DNA of 64,000 bases, taken from Rhytidiadelphus loreus (taxonomy: Eukaryota > Streptophyta > Bryopsida > Hypnales > Hylocomiaceae). The notes under the pieces were generated by a model. It searched no databases. It was given only the letters and a program-made list of their open reading frames with translations, and was not told the origin of the DNA. Where the stretch lies: assembly GCA_947034895.1 (NCBI GenBank), contig OX344764.1, positions 22,134,001-22,198,000 of the forward strand, read 5' to 3'. A program made the position numbers and the translations under genes. Within the stretch, counting starts at the first letter, position 1; each line of letters starts with the position of its first letter. Positions 22,501 to 35,400 of the stretch are shown piece after piece.

Positions 22501-22656
22501 TTAAAAATATATATTTTTGCTTGACCAAATTAACAAAAAATCAACACTTTTTTGTTAAATAACTACCCAAATTAACACGTCCAAATCAACAAAAAAAATC
22601 AACACTTTTGTGTTGAATTTTTGTTTATGTGGTCACTAAATTTTCTACTAGTGAAA

Positions 22657-23927
22657 GTCCAATTAGAGAGTTTTATTTCCTTATCAATGGATATCCATGA
22701 CACAATCAAAATGGTTGTAAGTCTTGCCAAAAACAATGAAAAATTGCCTTTATTGTGCACCTAAGGCAAAATCAACCACAATGAAGAGCAAAAAAGAAAC
22801 AACAAAAAAATGAAAGATTGATAGAGAAGTGCAAGCCAATCAGGAAGAAAAGAAATTGCTCCAATCTCAGCTCCAATGCTCACGACCTCTACATCCACAA
22901 TTTCAAGAGACAAGTGAAAAAATTTGCGAGGGAGACTAAAGCCTCGGATACCCTGCAATCGGCTACTTCAAATGAACCCCACTCAGTCAACTATGGTGTG
23001 TGTTGCATGAAGGAAAATTCTCCCAAAATTCATCCAAAGGGGTTAGGTATGTCGTTGAAAGGTTAAGGGAAGGACTCCCCAATGTACCTCCAATCCAAAA
23101 CTACCATCTTCACTAAATGTATATTCAATTAATTAATATCTATCTCCATTGAAGAAATGATTTAAAAACATCTATTAAATAAATATTGACTCCTTTATAG
23201 CTTTTGCATACATTATCCAAAGGAAATTTTTTTGTTGTGTTAAAATCCTCTTTCAGTTGCCAACAAAAAAATATAAAATGTAACAAGTCTAATTATAATA
23301 ACTATGATCTAACAAAAAAATGACGCTTTTTAGAGTCCCTATGCAACCAAATTTTTTAATTAGGTGTTGTGTGTCCTATCTCATATGATTTATGATATAC
23401 TCAAAAATATCAACCACGTGTTCTATGTTGTGTCCAATTTCCCATGCAATATAAGATATAATATATAAATATATATACTATTTCACCCTCGGTTGGGTCA
23501 CTTAGCGCATTTTAGAAATGACATGTGACATAATATAGATAGGATTTTATTCTTTGAAGATAAAATTTATAAAGGATTTACAAATAAATTATGAGACATT
23601 CAAAGTGAAAAATATATTATAAATAATCTAGGTAGCCTATAAATTTGGTCCATTAAATTTTTGTACATCTAATTTAGAGGTTGAAGATTTGGATCCTATG
23701 TATTGTATTTAGTATGATTTGTATGCATTGTAGTTAATGCAATTACTGCATCTTTTGAGTACACTATGAGGAAATTTCAATTTCAACTTCAATTTCTTCA
23801 CAATATACTCAATTTTAATTATTTTTGCCCAACCCTCCATCCCACCAACTCTAACCCTTACCAGCTTCCCCCTATTTGTAATTTGAGAGTGATTTGGCTT
23901 GATCCAATCAATATGGAATAAATCCAT
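22657..23927. other. AT-rich intergenic DNA
   Basis: No gene is recognised. A Lys-rich frame at 22818-23066 has no domain. From about 23100 onward the sequence is low-complexity A/T. Confidence 0.35.
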
Positions 23928-24150
23928 TTGTATTCATATCCTTATTTGTCTTTTGTACTATATCCATATCTACATCTTGTATTTGGTATTCATATTTGTA
24001 ACTTGTATTTGCTATTCGATTTGCTATCCATATCCATATCTCATATCTTATATTTGGTATCCGAATCTCATATCTCGTATTTAAGATCAATGGCATTGGA
24101 GGGGAGCAAGGATTTTTTAAGAACCAATGGCTGTCAATTTTTGGAAGAGG
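23928..24150. repeat. Degenerate TATCCATATC repeat with conserved flank, copy 1
   Basis: Many diverged TATCCATATC/TATTTGGTAT units are followed by GATCAATGGCATTGGA and GGATTTTTTAAG. The same order occurs at 25615-25800, so the simple repeat and its unique flank form one dispersed unit. Confidence 0.55.
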
Positions 24151-25614
24151 GTGGGAAGAAATGGCTTGGTTGCATCTTTTGAACTCATTATATAGCTAGG
24201 TATACTAGTGGATGAGATTTGGATTGGATGAAAATTGGAGACAGTGGTTGTTGCTTCGTAGATGAAGGTGCAATGACTTTGAATTGTGAGTTAGGTTTTT
24301 GTAGATTTGCCCATTGTGTTGTAGGACGTTCTTCCTTGCATTTGTCACATTTTGCAAGTTTGAGCACATTTCTCAAAGTTAGAACTTGGAAGCAATTTGA
24401 AGTAGTCAATGGCTAATAACTTAGGATTTCAAGTAAAGTGAGACAAATCATTCTTAAGGATTTTCACCCTTTTGTTTCTTGGGTTTGTTATTCCCTACCA
24501 ATGTTTCTTTTTTGTGGGGACTTAGTGAATCCTAGATGGATAATGTATAGATTCATTTCTGGATTTGTGCAGGAATGGGACTTTGCATGTTTGCAATGGG
24601 GCCACTTTTTTGCCATCTTTTTGAAGCCACCCATCAAACAATGGCCAATAAGAAGTTGATTTCTTGGGTTAGTCCATTCTCGCTTTCAATTCATCAAATG
24701 CAGAAGATTCTATTTCAACTCATTGAGATACTATGACATTGCACTATGATTTGTAATTTAACAACAAGTATCAATTTTGAATTAGTGTTGCAAGTTTTAG
24801 ATTGCATCTTTTTTTCCTATTTTTTGGTTCATAGAACCAAAAGCACTAATATGAACTCAATTTTTAATGTTTCCTTCCATGAAGTTGATCATCATTGCAA
24901 AATGCACTACAAAAATCACAACAATTGCCTTGAGCGGTTCAATCCTAAATCCTACGATGGAGCTTCATTGTGCATAGTGGATTCTTTTCTTCCATCATTT
25001 TCTTATAGTTTTCTAGGGTTGATTTGCTTTGAACTACTATAATTTATTTTTGGTTTAGGTGTGTACTGTTACTTTATTCTAGTGCATTGTGATTCATGCA
25101 ACATTGGACCCTAAATTGCATTGTGATTCTAGAAGTGCTATAGTGGAGCTATGCAATGATTTGGGAACTATTTGCACTAAAATTGCGCATGCTTGCACCT
25201 TGCAAGGGTTCATGCCCCCCTTGACAATTTCTTATTAGGTTTTCTTTTTGACTTGAAATTGTCTTTCTCTCCCTCGAATTTGACTTCATTTGATCTTTCG
25301 TTGTTTGTTTAAAATTTTGAAGAATTTTTCCTTATACTTTTGACATTCATGTAGGTTTGGTGCTATCAGTGTGAGAACTTCCATTGAAAAGGCTTCTAGA
25401 TTTCAAAGATATAGTGTTTTCAACTTGTGAAGGCATTTTTTCCTTCTTGTTTAAATATGTCTCGATTGTTGAAGCAACTCTACTACTTTTGAGCTCATTG
25501 TCATTGTGACAAAGTGTCATAAAAAATGATTTCATTTTTTTTCATTTATGCCTACACCCACCCACCCCACTCCCCTTAATAATTTTCAAGTGGGGATGGG
25601 GGTGGCATTTGATA
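24151..25614. other. Intergenic DNA, no gene recognised
   Basis: Short frames (24219-24416, 24438-24659, 24746-25042) lack domains and consistent splice signals. CACTACAAAAATCACAAC at about 24904 resembles a CACTA end, but no matching partner end was found. Confidence 0.35.
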
Positions 25615-25800
25615 TGGAATATATCTTGTATCCTTGTATCCAAATACATATCCGTATAGAACCCGTACCCATATTTGTATAGTATCCACGCAATATCCGT
25701 ATCTGTATCCGTATAATATTTGTATCATATCCATATTAGTATTGTATCCCAGATCAACGACATTGGAAGAGGGACAATTCTTTTTAAGGAAGGTCAACAA
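25615..25800. repeat. Degenerate TATCCGTATC repeat with conserved flank, copy 2
   Basis: TATCCGTAT-type units are followed by GATCAACGACATTGGA and TTCTTTTTAAGGA, matching copy 1 at 23928-24150 in order and orientation. Confidence 0.55.
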
Positions 25801-28450
25801 CTCTGGATTTTTTGGAGGGGGGAAATGGGAGGACCAGCATGGTTGGCCTCTTCTAGCCACATTGGTTGTTAAGATCATGAGGGAAGTTTTTGTGAATGTA
25901 GGATTGTAGATGGACTTGGGTATGAGTGTTTTGTTTAGTTTTAGAAATTTTGATAAAAATTAGAGTTTGTAAGTGCATTTATTTTGTGATATACATTGAG
26001 TAATTTGTGTTTTTAACACATAAATGACAATATTATGCAAGTCCATTTTTTGTTGTTTGCAGAGCATATTCTGTTGTTTTATTTTGTTGTTTCATGCTTG
26101 TTAAGGTAAGAGGTCCAAAAACAGAAACTGAATTTGAATTCCAAGCTTAAATTGAATTTAGGAAGGTAAACGTTCTTGAAATGCTTTTCAGTAAATTTCC
26201 TTGAAAGCTAAATGGAATTGACAGGTAACCTAAGTTGTTTCACATGTTATGGAGATTTGTGGAATTAGTTATAGAATGTTGAAGTTGGAAATGGCATTGC
26301 TATGTCCTTGTATGTTTGAATTTTGGATATACTCTCCATTTTTTTCTTATAGAGATGACTATGGTGAATTTTGGTCACACATGTACCAATATGTCCTAAA
26401 TCCTGACCAAAGTGTTTTAACCAAAAAAATAGGGTGTGAAAAGTAAAAATAAATTCACACCAACCAAAGTGTCTTTATAAAAAAATAAGGTGTGAAAAAG
26501 AAAGATAAACTTCTTACCAAGTAAAAATCCCAAGTGTTGAAATACTAAACTAAACTGTTTGAAAACGCATAGAAATAGGCTATATTCCATACAAGGATTC
26601 TTTATACTTTTGTTCTAACACTTTTGCTTTCACTTTGCTTTTTGCTTGATTTTTTTTTTATATAGAAAATAGCCTAGAAAAAATTGCATTCACATAGGTA
26701 GTATAAGTAATGATAGAGGGCCATAATATAGGCCATTTTTCCAAATTATGTAATTATAGGGGCCCTCTTATTGAAGCCTTGGAGGTAAATAGTCCCCCTA
26801 AAAACTACCCCCTAACCTCACGGGGGGATAAAACATACATAGGGTGATCCATATGAGATTCGGCCATAAGAGGATATGGATATGGATACAATACATATAT
26901 TATTTCATATCTTTTGAACCTTTGGTGAACTTGTTCATTTGTACATAATACAATTTATTTCTAATATTGTAATCCTTTCCAATTAAAAAATGACAATGCC
27001 ATAAAATATAGGATATGTCCCAAATGGGCATCTTATTACTATGTCCCTCCTCCAAAATTCACCCCACAATCTCAAATAAGATTTTACTCTAGAAAGTATC
27101 CTATGAAGGAAGATTATAAATATGAATTGCAATTAAATTTTACTTTACATACTATTCTATCTTCTCCATTTATAAAAATTACATTGAAAGGAACTTCAAG
27201 ATTTGCAAAAATTGTCTTTAAAAATTATGCAATTAAAGACATCCCCAAATTTCTAATTTTAGAATTTCACATTCAAATCCATAGCAACAATCTACATGCA
27301 ACTATCACTAATTAAAATAAATATTCAACTCTATACTAGAATCACTTTGAAAATGAAATTCATAATACAAGGCCTTTTTTGATTATTGATTAATGCCTAA
27401 AGGACCAATTGAAGGCCTTTTTTTTTTGTCAAAAAACACTTGAAAGCACTATTTCTATTGGAACGTGCTAAACTTTTCAAAATCTGTTCTTTTGTTACAT
27501 ATATAACTATAGGATCTTGCACTAATAAAACTAGTACAAAAATGTGTAGAAGAAATTTTAGAAACTTTGACTATGTAGATTGCAAGATATATGTTTGCAT
27601 TTAAAGTGAAGCCTCGAGTGAAGCAAACTTTTTTCTTGCATCTTGTATGAATAGGTTATAAAACTTTGAATCTTCTTCACTTAAGTTTTTGGCAATGTGG
27701 TTCAAATTTCAAGTTTTTAATGTTGAAAAATATTTTCTAGTTTGTTTATTTGTAATTTCTTTGATGCCTAGAGTTGAGCATTTGAGCTTAGTATGACATA
27801 ACTTTAACTCTCAAAAATCAATTGGAAGAAACATTATATTTCAAAAAAATTGAAAAAAATTGAAAAATTCATGCCAACAATTAATATCCTAAAAACCTAA
27901 TCAAACTTTTATTTGTCCTTCAAAGGGACACTTGGTCATTTACAAATTAAAATTAAATTGATAAACATGTGTTGTTGCAATGGTAAATTCAATCTTACAA
28001 TTATGGCCTACAAAAATGTGTGTAATTTTAATTGATTATAATTATCATTATGTTATTTACTGTGTTGCACTTTGTTGTATATCTTTATACTATTGGATAT
28101 TTGGAACAACTCTATATGTTTTTTCTACCTTCATTGCCTACAAAATCTTGAATTTTCAACTCATTAAGATTTGAACTTGTAGATGGAGTCCAAGAAAAAA
28201 ATTGGATTTTAAACTCAAAACTCTACATTGCAAAAAAAATTAAATTGAAGAGATTAAAAGTTTGAAAACCTAATAACACAAAGTGCAAGAAAAAAAATTC
28301 TATTCATTTTGGACACTTATAATTTACAATTTTATATGGTCAAAGTGTCTCAAATTTTCACCACGCATTGTCATATAAGTCTAATGCAAGTCCCCATGGT
28401 TCAATATGCAAGAGAATGGTTTTCATTGTATCCCTTTACACTAGAGATGG
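25801..28450. other. AT-rich intergenic DNA
   Basis: No gene, RNA gene or bordered element is recognised. The sequence is A/T-rich throughout, with a GGGGGCCC-like patch around 26760-26830. Confidence 0.35.
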
Positions 28451-28691
28451 CATTAGATGACTTTCTGCATTTAAGGGCTGCAAATTCCCTGCTTTGGGAT
28501 CTCTACCACTCAGTCTGTTGATGTGGTCAAGAGACGGCCACGTCAGCATGCATAAAAATTTTAAGTTTAATTATATACATTTTTTAATTTTAATTTTAAT
28601 TTTAATTTCTAATTTTTTTCAGCACATGTTGGTTCTTAGCAATGTGAACTAGCCAAGACGGCCCTCCCAAACGGTTGACTCCCATTTAATG
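28451..28691. mobile_element. Decayed CATTAG-end MITE, 241 bp
   Basis: The left end is CATTAGATGA and the right end ACTCCCATTTAATG. Inside, GATGTGGTCAAGAGACGGCCACGTC corresponds to the palindrome of the better copies, an A/T core follows, and GTTCTTAGCAATGTGAAC corresponds to their right subterminal block. More diverged than 20498 and 29319, hence older. Confidence 0.65.
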
Positions 28692-29318
28692 AGTTTTGAA
28701 GTGTTTTTGGTGAAACATAGTTACAACCCTTTGAGGTTTAAAAAACATTATCAATTTGTTGCCATAACATTTATATAAATTCATTAACATTTAACCCCTA
28801 AAGGCTCAGGAGATGTTAAAAACTAAATATGAATGTGTAATGTTTTTTGTAATTCTTTTAAATATATATATAAAGATGTCAAAAATCATAGCCACAAATA
28901 TTTCAAAAATTCAAATTTCAGAAAATATTTATAAATATTTCTCATTTAAATTTTGAAGAATCTACCTAGAAATCTTTGCTATATCATTCTATTATTTGCA
29001 ATTCTATGATTGGATAAAATTTATTCAATCAAGAAATTTGACATTGATTCTCGCATTGATTTGTAAGAAATAAAATTTCATGATACATACATTAATTCTT
29101 TCAAAGCAGATTTTTATCATCATTGTGGAGGATGTTATGAATGAAATAATAAAATGAAAAAAGCCATCAAAATTGAGGAAAGATGAAAATCCATCTAAAA
29201 ATCCATTAAAGTTACCACTCAAATCTTTGTAGAAATAGAAGATTCTTATGCTTAATTTTCATTTGTGTTAAGAAAATTACATATGCGATTTTTTTAGTTG
29301 TTTGTGTCGAAAACTAAA
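28692..29318. other. AT-rich intergenic DNA
   Basis: No gene or bordered element is seen. Confidence 0.35.
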
Positions 29319-29651
29319 CATTAGAAGAGATTCCTGCATTTTAGAAGACTGTGAGTTCCCGGACTATGGGAACTGTGGGAACGCTGATCTGACGTGGCCA
29401 GGAGACGGCCACGTCAGATATTATTTTTTAATATATTTTTTAATATATTTTTTAATATATTTTTTATAAAAAAATAAAAAAATAAAAAAATATTTTTAAT
29501 ATTTTTATTAAAAATTTAATTTAATTTTTTTTAATTTTTTAGTATTTAATATTTAATTTTTTATTATTATATTCTGACTGTACAGGACTGGTTCCCAGCA
29601 ATGGGAACAACCCTGAAACAGTCTCCCAACTAGGTGAAATCTCCCCTAATG
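29319..29651. mobile_element. CATTAG-end MITE, 333 bp
   Basis: Ends CATTAGAAGAGATT and, inverted, CATTAGGGGAGATT. The GC-rich shoulders are almost identical to 20498-20807. It lacks the extra GGAACGCTGTGAGAACGCTG segment of that copy but has a longer A/T core. Flanks are AAA on the left and TTT on the right, with no direct duplication. Confidence 0.8.
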
Positions 29652-31559
29652 TTTATATAAGCTTGCAAATCCATAAACAATTGGTCTAATTGCTTTAAAT
29701 GTATTTTTATAATTCAATAAATAAAACATTTTTTTCAACAATAGATTATTGTAGAAGCATTTTTAATATTTCATTTCAACTATAGTAGATGTAAATATGG
29801 TCAAGTTTGACCAAATAAATTCTTAAAGATTATATACTCAAATCACACTCCATCTACAAGATTTTTAGTCTTTTTTTACCTTTATCTATCTAAGAAAAAA
29901 CACTATATATCAAATTTGAAAGTTTATTAGTAAACTAGTTTTTTCAATATAAGCAATTAAAACCTATTAATCATATATCTAACCTTTTCAATCACTTGGA
30001 AGTACCCTAGGTTACCCAATCAATTTAAAAAGGGAGTGTTTGCATCTTTTTAAGTATCAATACATCATTTCACAATGCTCAATTTCATATGTTGCCATGA
30101 TGTGGGCCGTTTCCAAGTTGAAGTAGGCATCTTTGTAGGTTAAAAGGACATGTGTAATGTTGTGAGTTCTTGTTAGTTTACCTTGTTAATTGCCAGTTGA
30201 TAAACCATTGGCTTATAATTGATGTTAGGGTTAAAGAGGGGGGTAGAATTAGGGTTAGCTAGTAGCTAGCTATTTAGGATTAAGGGTGGCTACTTAGAAG
30301 CAAGGGTTGGGTCCTTATCTCTCTTTTTGTTTTCTTTGTGGTTTGGATGGGATGGAGGCACTTTGTGCAAAGTCAATGTGTGTTTTATTAGTAAATTATT
30401 ATTCAAAGGAATATTGATGTAAAGAGTTTTGTGTTGTTTAGGATTATTCACGGTGTTTAAGGATATAAGAAATTATATGCAAAGTAATTCTACAAAAAAG
30501 CCCTATGCTATTCCAAATCTACTTATACAACATTGTGATAATGTGTCAAATTTTCTAAGATTCTTGTGTTATTTGCCTAACATTTGCGTATTTTCAAAAT
30601 CGATATTTTGTAGTTCTAAAAACAATTGTACCCTTGAAACTTGACATCAATAATAAATGTTTTAAACCTCTTGAAAAACCATCATAGCTAGAATTTCAAT
30701 TTTTGATCTCATAGAAAACAAATTCCCCTTAAAGTACTAACTTTAAATTTGCAATCACATTTAGAAAGATTTCAATTTATTGAATTCATTTCTCTAACCA
30801 TTAATATTGGTCAAGCCATGATGGATCCAACTAGATATGATCTATCTTTCCCAATTCATCACCAAATTATTATTCTATTGTAATTTTAAGTTACCCTTCA
30901 TGACACACATCTCTACAATTTTAGAAATTTGGACTACTTTCTTTAAAGGAGTATTCCATGGATAAGAGTGGATTCTTAAAATCATTTTGTTTTTGTTTTT
31001 GTAGGGATTTCACTGTGAATAGGTAAACTTGCCTATGACAAGCAAACCACTTGTGACAAGCACCTAAGAAAATAACCCATTAGAGTCTTACATAGTTACA
31101 TCAACCCATGACAAACTTTTATTAATAAATGAGATTACAACTTAATTAGGTTGTAGTGGCCAAAATCAATGCCTTAGGTGATGGTGATGGAGTTATTAGT
31201 GATTGCTTTAGAAACTTCTACCTTTTCAGTGTAAATTCATCAAAGCAAGTGATTTTTTGTTTTCCTTCATGTTGTGGTCATTTTAGGAAATGTTGTAGTT
31301 ATGTAAGGAAATATAGTGATTGCTTTAGGTGGTAGAATGGCCATTATGCATACACTTCTTGTTGGTTTTGGGGTATTTTAAGGACTCTTTTGGGCCAATC
31401 AAATAACACACTTCAAAAATTCATAAAAAATGCATACTTTGTCAAACAAATAAAATTTCAATTGCTCTCTTCATTTCTCACAGTTGTCTATCTATGGAAA
31501 AAAATCTGAATTTTTTCCTTTTTTCCAATTGTAACATGGCAAAACACTCATTCTGCCTG
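29652..31559. other. AT-rich intergenic DNA upstream of myosin XI
   Basis: No gene or bordered element is recognised. The composition changes sharply at about 31560, where the GC-rich myosin leader begins. Confidence 0.4.
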
Positions 31560-32456
31560 TCATAGGCAAGGCAGGTTTCCCTTACACATGTTGGGGAACA
31601 TGCTGAAAATATATTTTGAGAATCTTTCAACGTCCTTGAAAAAGAATGCGACTGGGTACCGTATTGTATTGGACGATGTTGTAACTTCAGTTAAGGGCAA
31701 TAGAATTTCCCCCACACGGATAAGAAAAGAAACCCGGGCACCAGTCACGGCCGGGATTGGGGAGGAGGGAGCGTTGAACTTGCGGAGGGAAGTTGCCCAG
31801 GCCTTTCGCGACCGCGGTCCTATCGCGACTCCATTCAATTTCGTCGGGTCTCCATCGCTCCCTCTCCAGCTCCTCGTCCTTATCGTCCGAGTCCCGTCTT
31901 TATCGTCCCTTCCTCGGCCGAAGGGGACGTGCCCAGGACGGGAGATGGACGAGTCATAAATACTCCATCAGAAAAGAGTGGGAAAGTGTGTATGCCTCGT
32001 TCGGTTTGCCATTTCTGTGCGAGGGCCTTGCCGGGTCCGTCGTTCCTTTCGTTGTCCCTGGTGTTGTTCCCCCGCTCTTGCTCTTTGCCTTCGCCCTCTC
32101 CATCTCTTGGGCAGGCGCGGACGACGACTGGTCCCTTCTCTCTCGTCTCTTCTCTGCTTTTCTCTTCGCTCACTCGCTCGCTCGCTCGCAGGCGCAGTGA
32201 GCTTCTGTTCGGAGGCGCGCGCTCGGCCTTTCAGTGGCCGGCCTGGCTGCAGCATTCGTTTCCTGGCGATCGTTTGTGTGCTCGGCCGTTTCTGCCTGCC
32301 TGCCTGCCTGCCTGCCTGCGGAGGTTGTGGATCGGTGTGGGCTACGGCGGGCGGGCGCATCATCGTTTGGGTGCGGTTCACATCTCCTGGGGGCGATGCT
32401 AGTGTGGACGAGTTGATCGGAGACGACTGGAGGTTGGCGTGGCGCTGTGGTCCATC
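31560..32456 (+). promoter_or_regulatory. GC-rich promoter/5' leader of myosin XI
   Basis: A GC- and pyrimidine-rich block directly precedes the start codon, in strong contrast to the AT-rich upstream DNA. It contains (CTCG)n at 32173-32189 and seven CTGC units at 32292-32319, both typical of plant 5' leaders. The long arginine-rich frame on the opposite strand follows from this composition. The transcription start and any leader intron are not resolved. Confidence 0.5.
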
Positions 32457-35400
32457 ATGGTGAGTGGCAGGCGGGGATGCATATTGACTGACTGACAGGA
32501 CTGGGTTAGGGTTGAATGCGGGAAAAGGGGATCGACCGTCTTTTGGCTTTCGGTGTAGATGCAATCGCTCATTTCGATTTTCAGCGCGTTTGACTTCGAT
32601 GTGACGCGGTGGAGGACTCGGGGAGGGTTCTTCGATCTGTTTTCCAGTCGCTGGCCACACTTGGAAGGAGAGGACGGAATTTCGGACGAGCCCTAATGCC
32701 ATGGTCTTGACCTAATATAGCAGCACTGTCGGGTTTGGATTAGATTTTGATCGCCAACGAACTGATCAGGGATTGGGGCGTCTCTTCGGGTTGGTAGTGA
32801 AATCACAATGCGGAGGCTTGCAGTTTGGAGATTCGCCGTTATTACGCAACATTTTTTTTCCGATTCTCCTGGTTTTTTTTCCAGGGTATTCTTGTGAATG
32901 AAAGAACTAAAATGGCCGAGTTGCTGTAGTCTGGGAGCTCTTTTTCGTACATATAGTTAGTTGTTTTGTGCCATTTCCTCTTTAGCTTCGGAATTGGTGG
33001 ACTACGGTAGGGTAGGGCGCACGTACCCAGTTGCAGCCCTTCTTCTCTCTCTGTCCCTCACTGCCGGATCTTGGATTTTCGAGGAGCTGGCGACAGAGTC
33101 TGTGAACCAATATGTGCGAACTTAATGTGCTTTCGTTGAAAATGCTCTTGAGCTTCATGCGCGAAGTATAAGTGAATTGTCTGGGGCATGTTCGGCAGCC
33201 CCGAATCTCGCAATGCCAAAGGAGTGTAGAATATTTTTAGATCAATCAGTAGTAAGTACAGATATTTGCTATTCAGGAGTTAATGCTTGTATTCTACGGA
33301 TCCGCGCAGTACGGCGGGCTTGGGGCCTTTCGGAGTGAAGTGTTGTGTGGAGCACCTCAGCACATTGGTTGCTTCCGATCACAAGTAGGTTGGACGTGAC
33401 ATCAATAGTAGTCGCGTTTCAGAATTAGGGCACGAGAATGATTATTTGTCGTCGGCAGTATATCGGATTCCACCCTCCACAGATTTGACATTCAGAGCTT
33501 CCAAGTTGTCGTATATGAGTGCTACCCATGAGTGCTATACGTTATGATCTATGGACCAAATTGGAGAAAAGTAGGAATGATCACTTCGTAGCTCCTCTCG
33601 TTCTTGTATGACATCCGATGAACTCGACTACTGTATCCTATTCGTCCCTAATCGTGTATTCGCTACTTGGCCTCGTTCTCTTCTGAATTCGGACTTCGTA
33701 TGCTGGTATTGTGCAGGCGGCAACAGGTAACGTGGCGATCGGGGCCCAAGTCTGGGTAGAGGACCCCGGTTTGGCCTGGGCGGAAGCAGAGGTCGTCGAG
33801 ATTAATGACAAGACCGTCAAAGTTCGCACCACTAAGGGGAATGAGGTAAATACCTGCAGCCTGTGGTTCTGTACGGAGCTGGCAATCGTTCAACTGATTG
33901 GGCATGGAATACTCAGTTGCTTAGATTAGATTGTATGTTTCCTAGTTTTGGGTCCCGGGTTCTAATTAGCTGAACTCGTGATATAGTTACTGGCCGGTCT
34001 CTGTTGTCGATCTTGTTTTAGGTACTTCGGATTTCTTCTGAAGCCAATTGACATATGCTGATTATCCGTCAGCTTTTGGTCTCTTGATTCTTCGCTGCTG
34101 CTTCATCCATGGACTTAGTTAGTATATTATGGTTTGACAGTGGTTTGATTAGCTCTGACCACTGGAGAAGTAGCGAAGGCAATGGACCTATGCTTGATTC
34201 TTAAGCAAGTGACAATACATTTTTGTGAGGACTCTTGGTTGGTGGTTCTTTCGATTTAGTTCTTGGATTTTCCAAGTTCAACTTATTTTTGAATCAATTG
34301 AGAAGTATACAACTTCTATGTCTACTTTCCGACTGAGATCTTGTTATGGTCTATACCATTTTTTCATGTAAGGTTGATGGCGAGTACCCCTGTCGTTAGC
34401 GTCCATCCACCAGATTGCTCACAATGGCATACAATTCTTACATATCGATATATTTATGTCACTGTTCCTGATGCAGATTACAACGAGCATGTCAAGTGTT
34501 CATGCTAAGGACCCAGATGCACAGCCTGGTGGTGTAGATGACATGACGAAGTTGGCTTATCTACATGAGCCAGGAGTATTGTACAATCTTGCAAGTAGAT
34601 ATGAACTGGATGAGATCTATGTAAGTTTTTCAAAGTATCCTTGAGTCGAACCTGATTATTCATTATTTTGTGACCATATTCTGGAAAAGAGATTGTTTGG
34701 TGTTTGACAGTACTTGATTTTGGTTCATGACAGACATACACTGGGAATATCTTGATTGCGATAAATCCTTTTGTGAAGCTACCACATTTGTACAATAGTC
34801 ATATGATGGAGCAATATAGGGGGGCACCGCTTGGAGAGCTAAGCCCCCATGTGTTCGCAGTTGCAGATACCTCGTACAGGTACATTTACATTACTAAGAA
34901 GTGAATTTAAAATGGTCAATTCGTGAATTGATATTTGTTTCGGGTGTAGCGTTCGTTCGTTAAGAGCATGGTGTTTCTTTTTGCTTGATGGCTTTTGCTC
35001 GTCTGTATTCCATACTAGCTTCTATGCGAGTGCTGTTACATCTTTCTTGGACTTGATGCCGTGTTGAGAGTTGTTTTCTGTTTGAATCTATGCATATATG
35101 TCTAGGCGCCTTTGAGTCACGAAGCGTTCTAAGCAGTAATCATAATGTACGCAATATTTGAGGGTTTCGCCTTGCATTGAGAGTTTCTGTTACACTGCAG
35201 AGCAATGATTACTGAAAAGAAGAGTCAATCTATACTTGTGAGTGGAGAGAGTGGAGCTGGAAAGACAGAGACGACGAAACTGATTATGCAGTATCTCGCT
35301 TACATGGGTGGTCGAGCTAACACCGATGGAAGAACTGTTGAGCAACAAGTTCTTGAGGTGCACTGTCTTTCACTCTCTAAAAGTTCTGCACGATTTGCAA

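Larger units (their letters stand above)
19452..22653. mobile_element. Non-autonomous CACTA transposon, 3202 bp (CACTA-B), heavily nested
   Basis: The left end TACTAGTAGAAAACAATGAC and the inverted right end CACTAGTAGAAAATTTAGTG are followed by ACCAAATTAACA-type sequence on both sides. The 3-bp target duplication is AAA (19449-19451 and 22654-22656). The interior is made of other elements: an R2 foldback, a CATTAG MITE, an R1 copy, a second R2 foldback with its own CATTAG MITE, and a SINE. No transposase is present. Confidence 0.75.

Noticed and set aside
24904..31160. CACTACAAAAATCAC at 24904 paired with TTGTAGTG at about 31150 as a CACTA element
   Set aside because: The two termini do not match beyond CACTACAA and no common 3-bp duplication was found.
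31588..31959. 123-codon plus-strand frame before the myosin start
   Set aside because: No domain, overlaps two other open frames in the GC-rich leader, and does not splice in frame to the myosin start. It could be an upstream ORF but there is no supporting evidence.
31968..32702. 244-codon open frame on the minus strand upstream of myosin
   Set aside because: Arg/Pro/Gln-rich low-complexity translation antisense to the GC-rich pyrimidine leader and start exon of myosin XI; best explained by composition.
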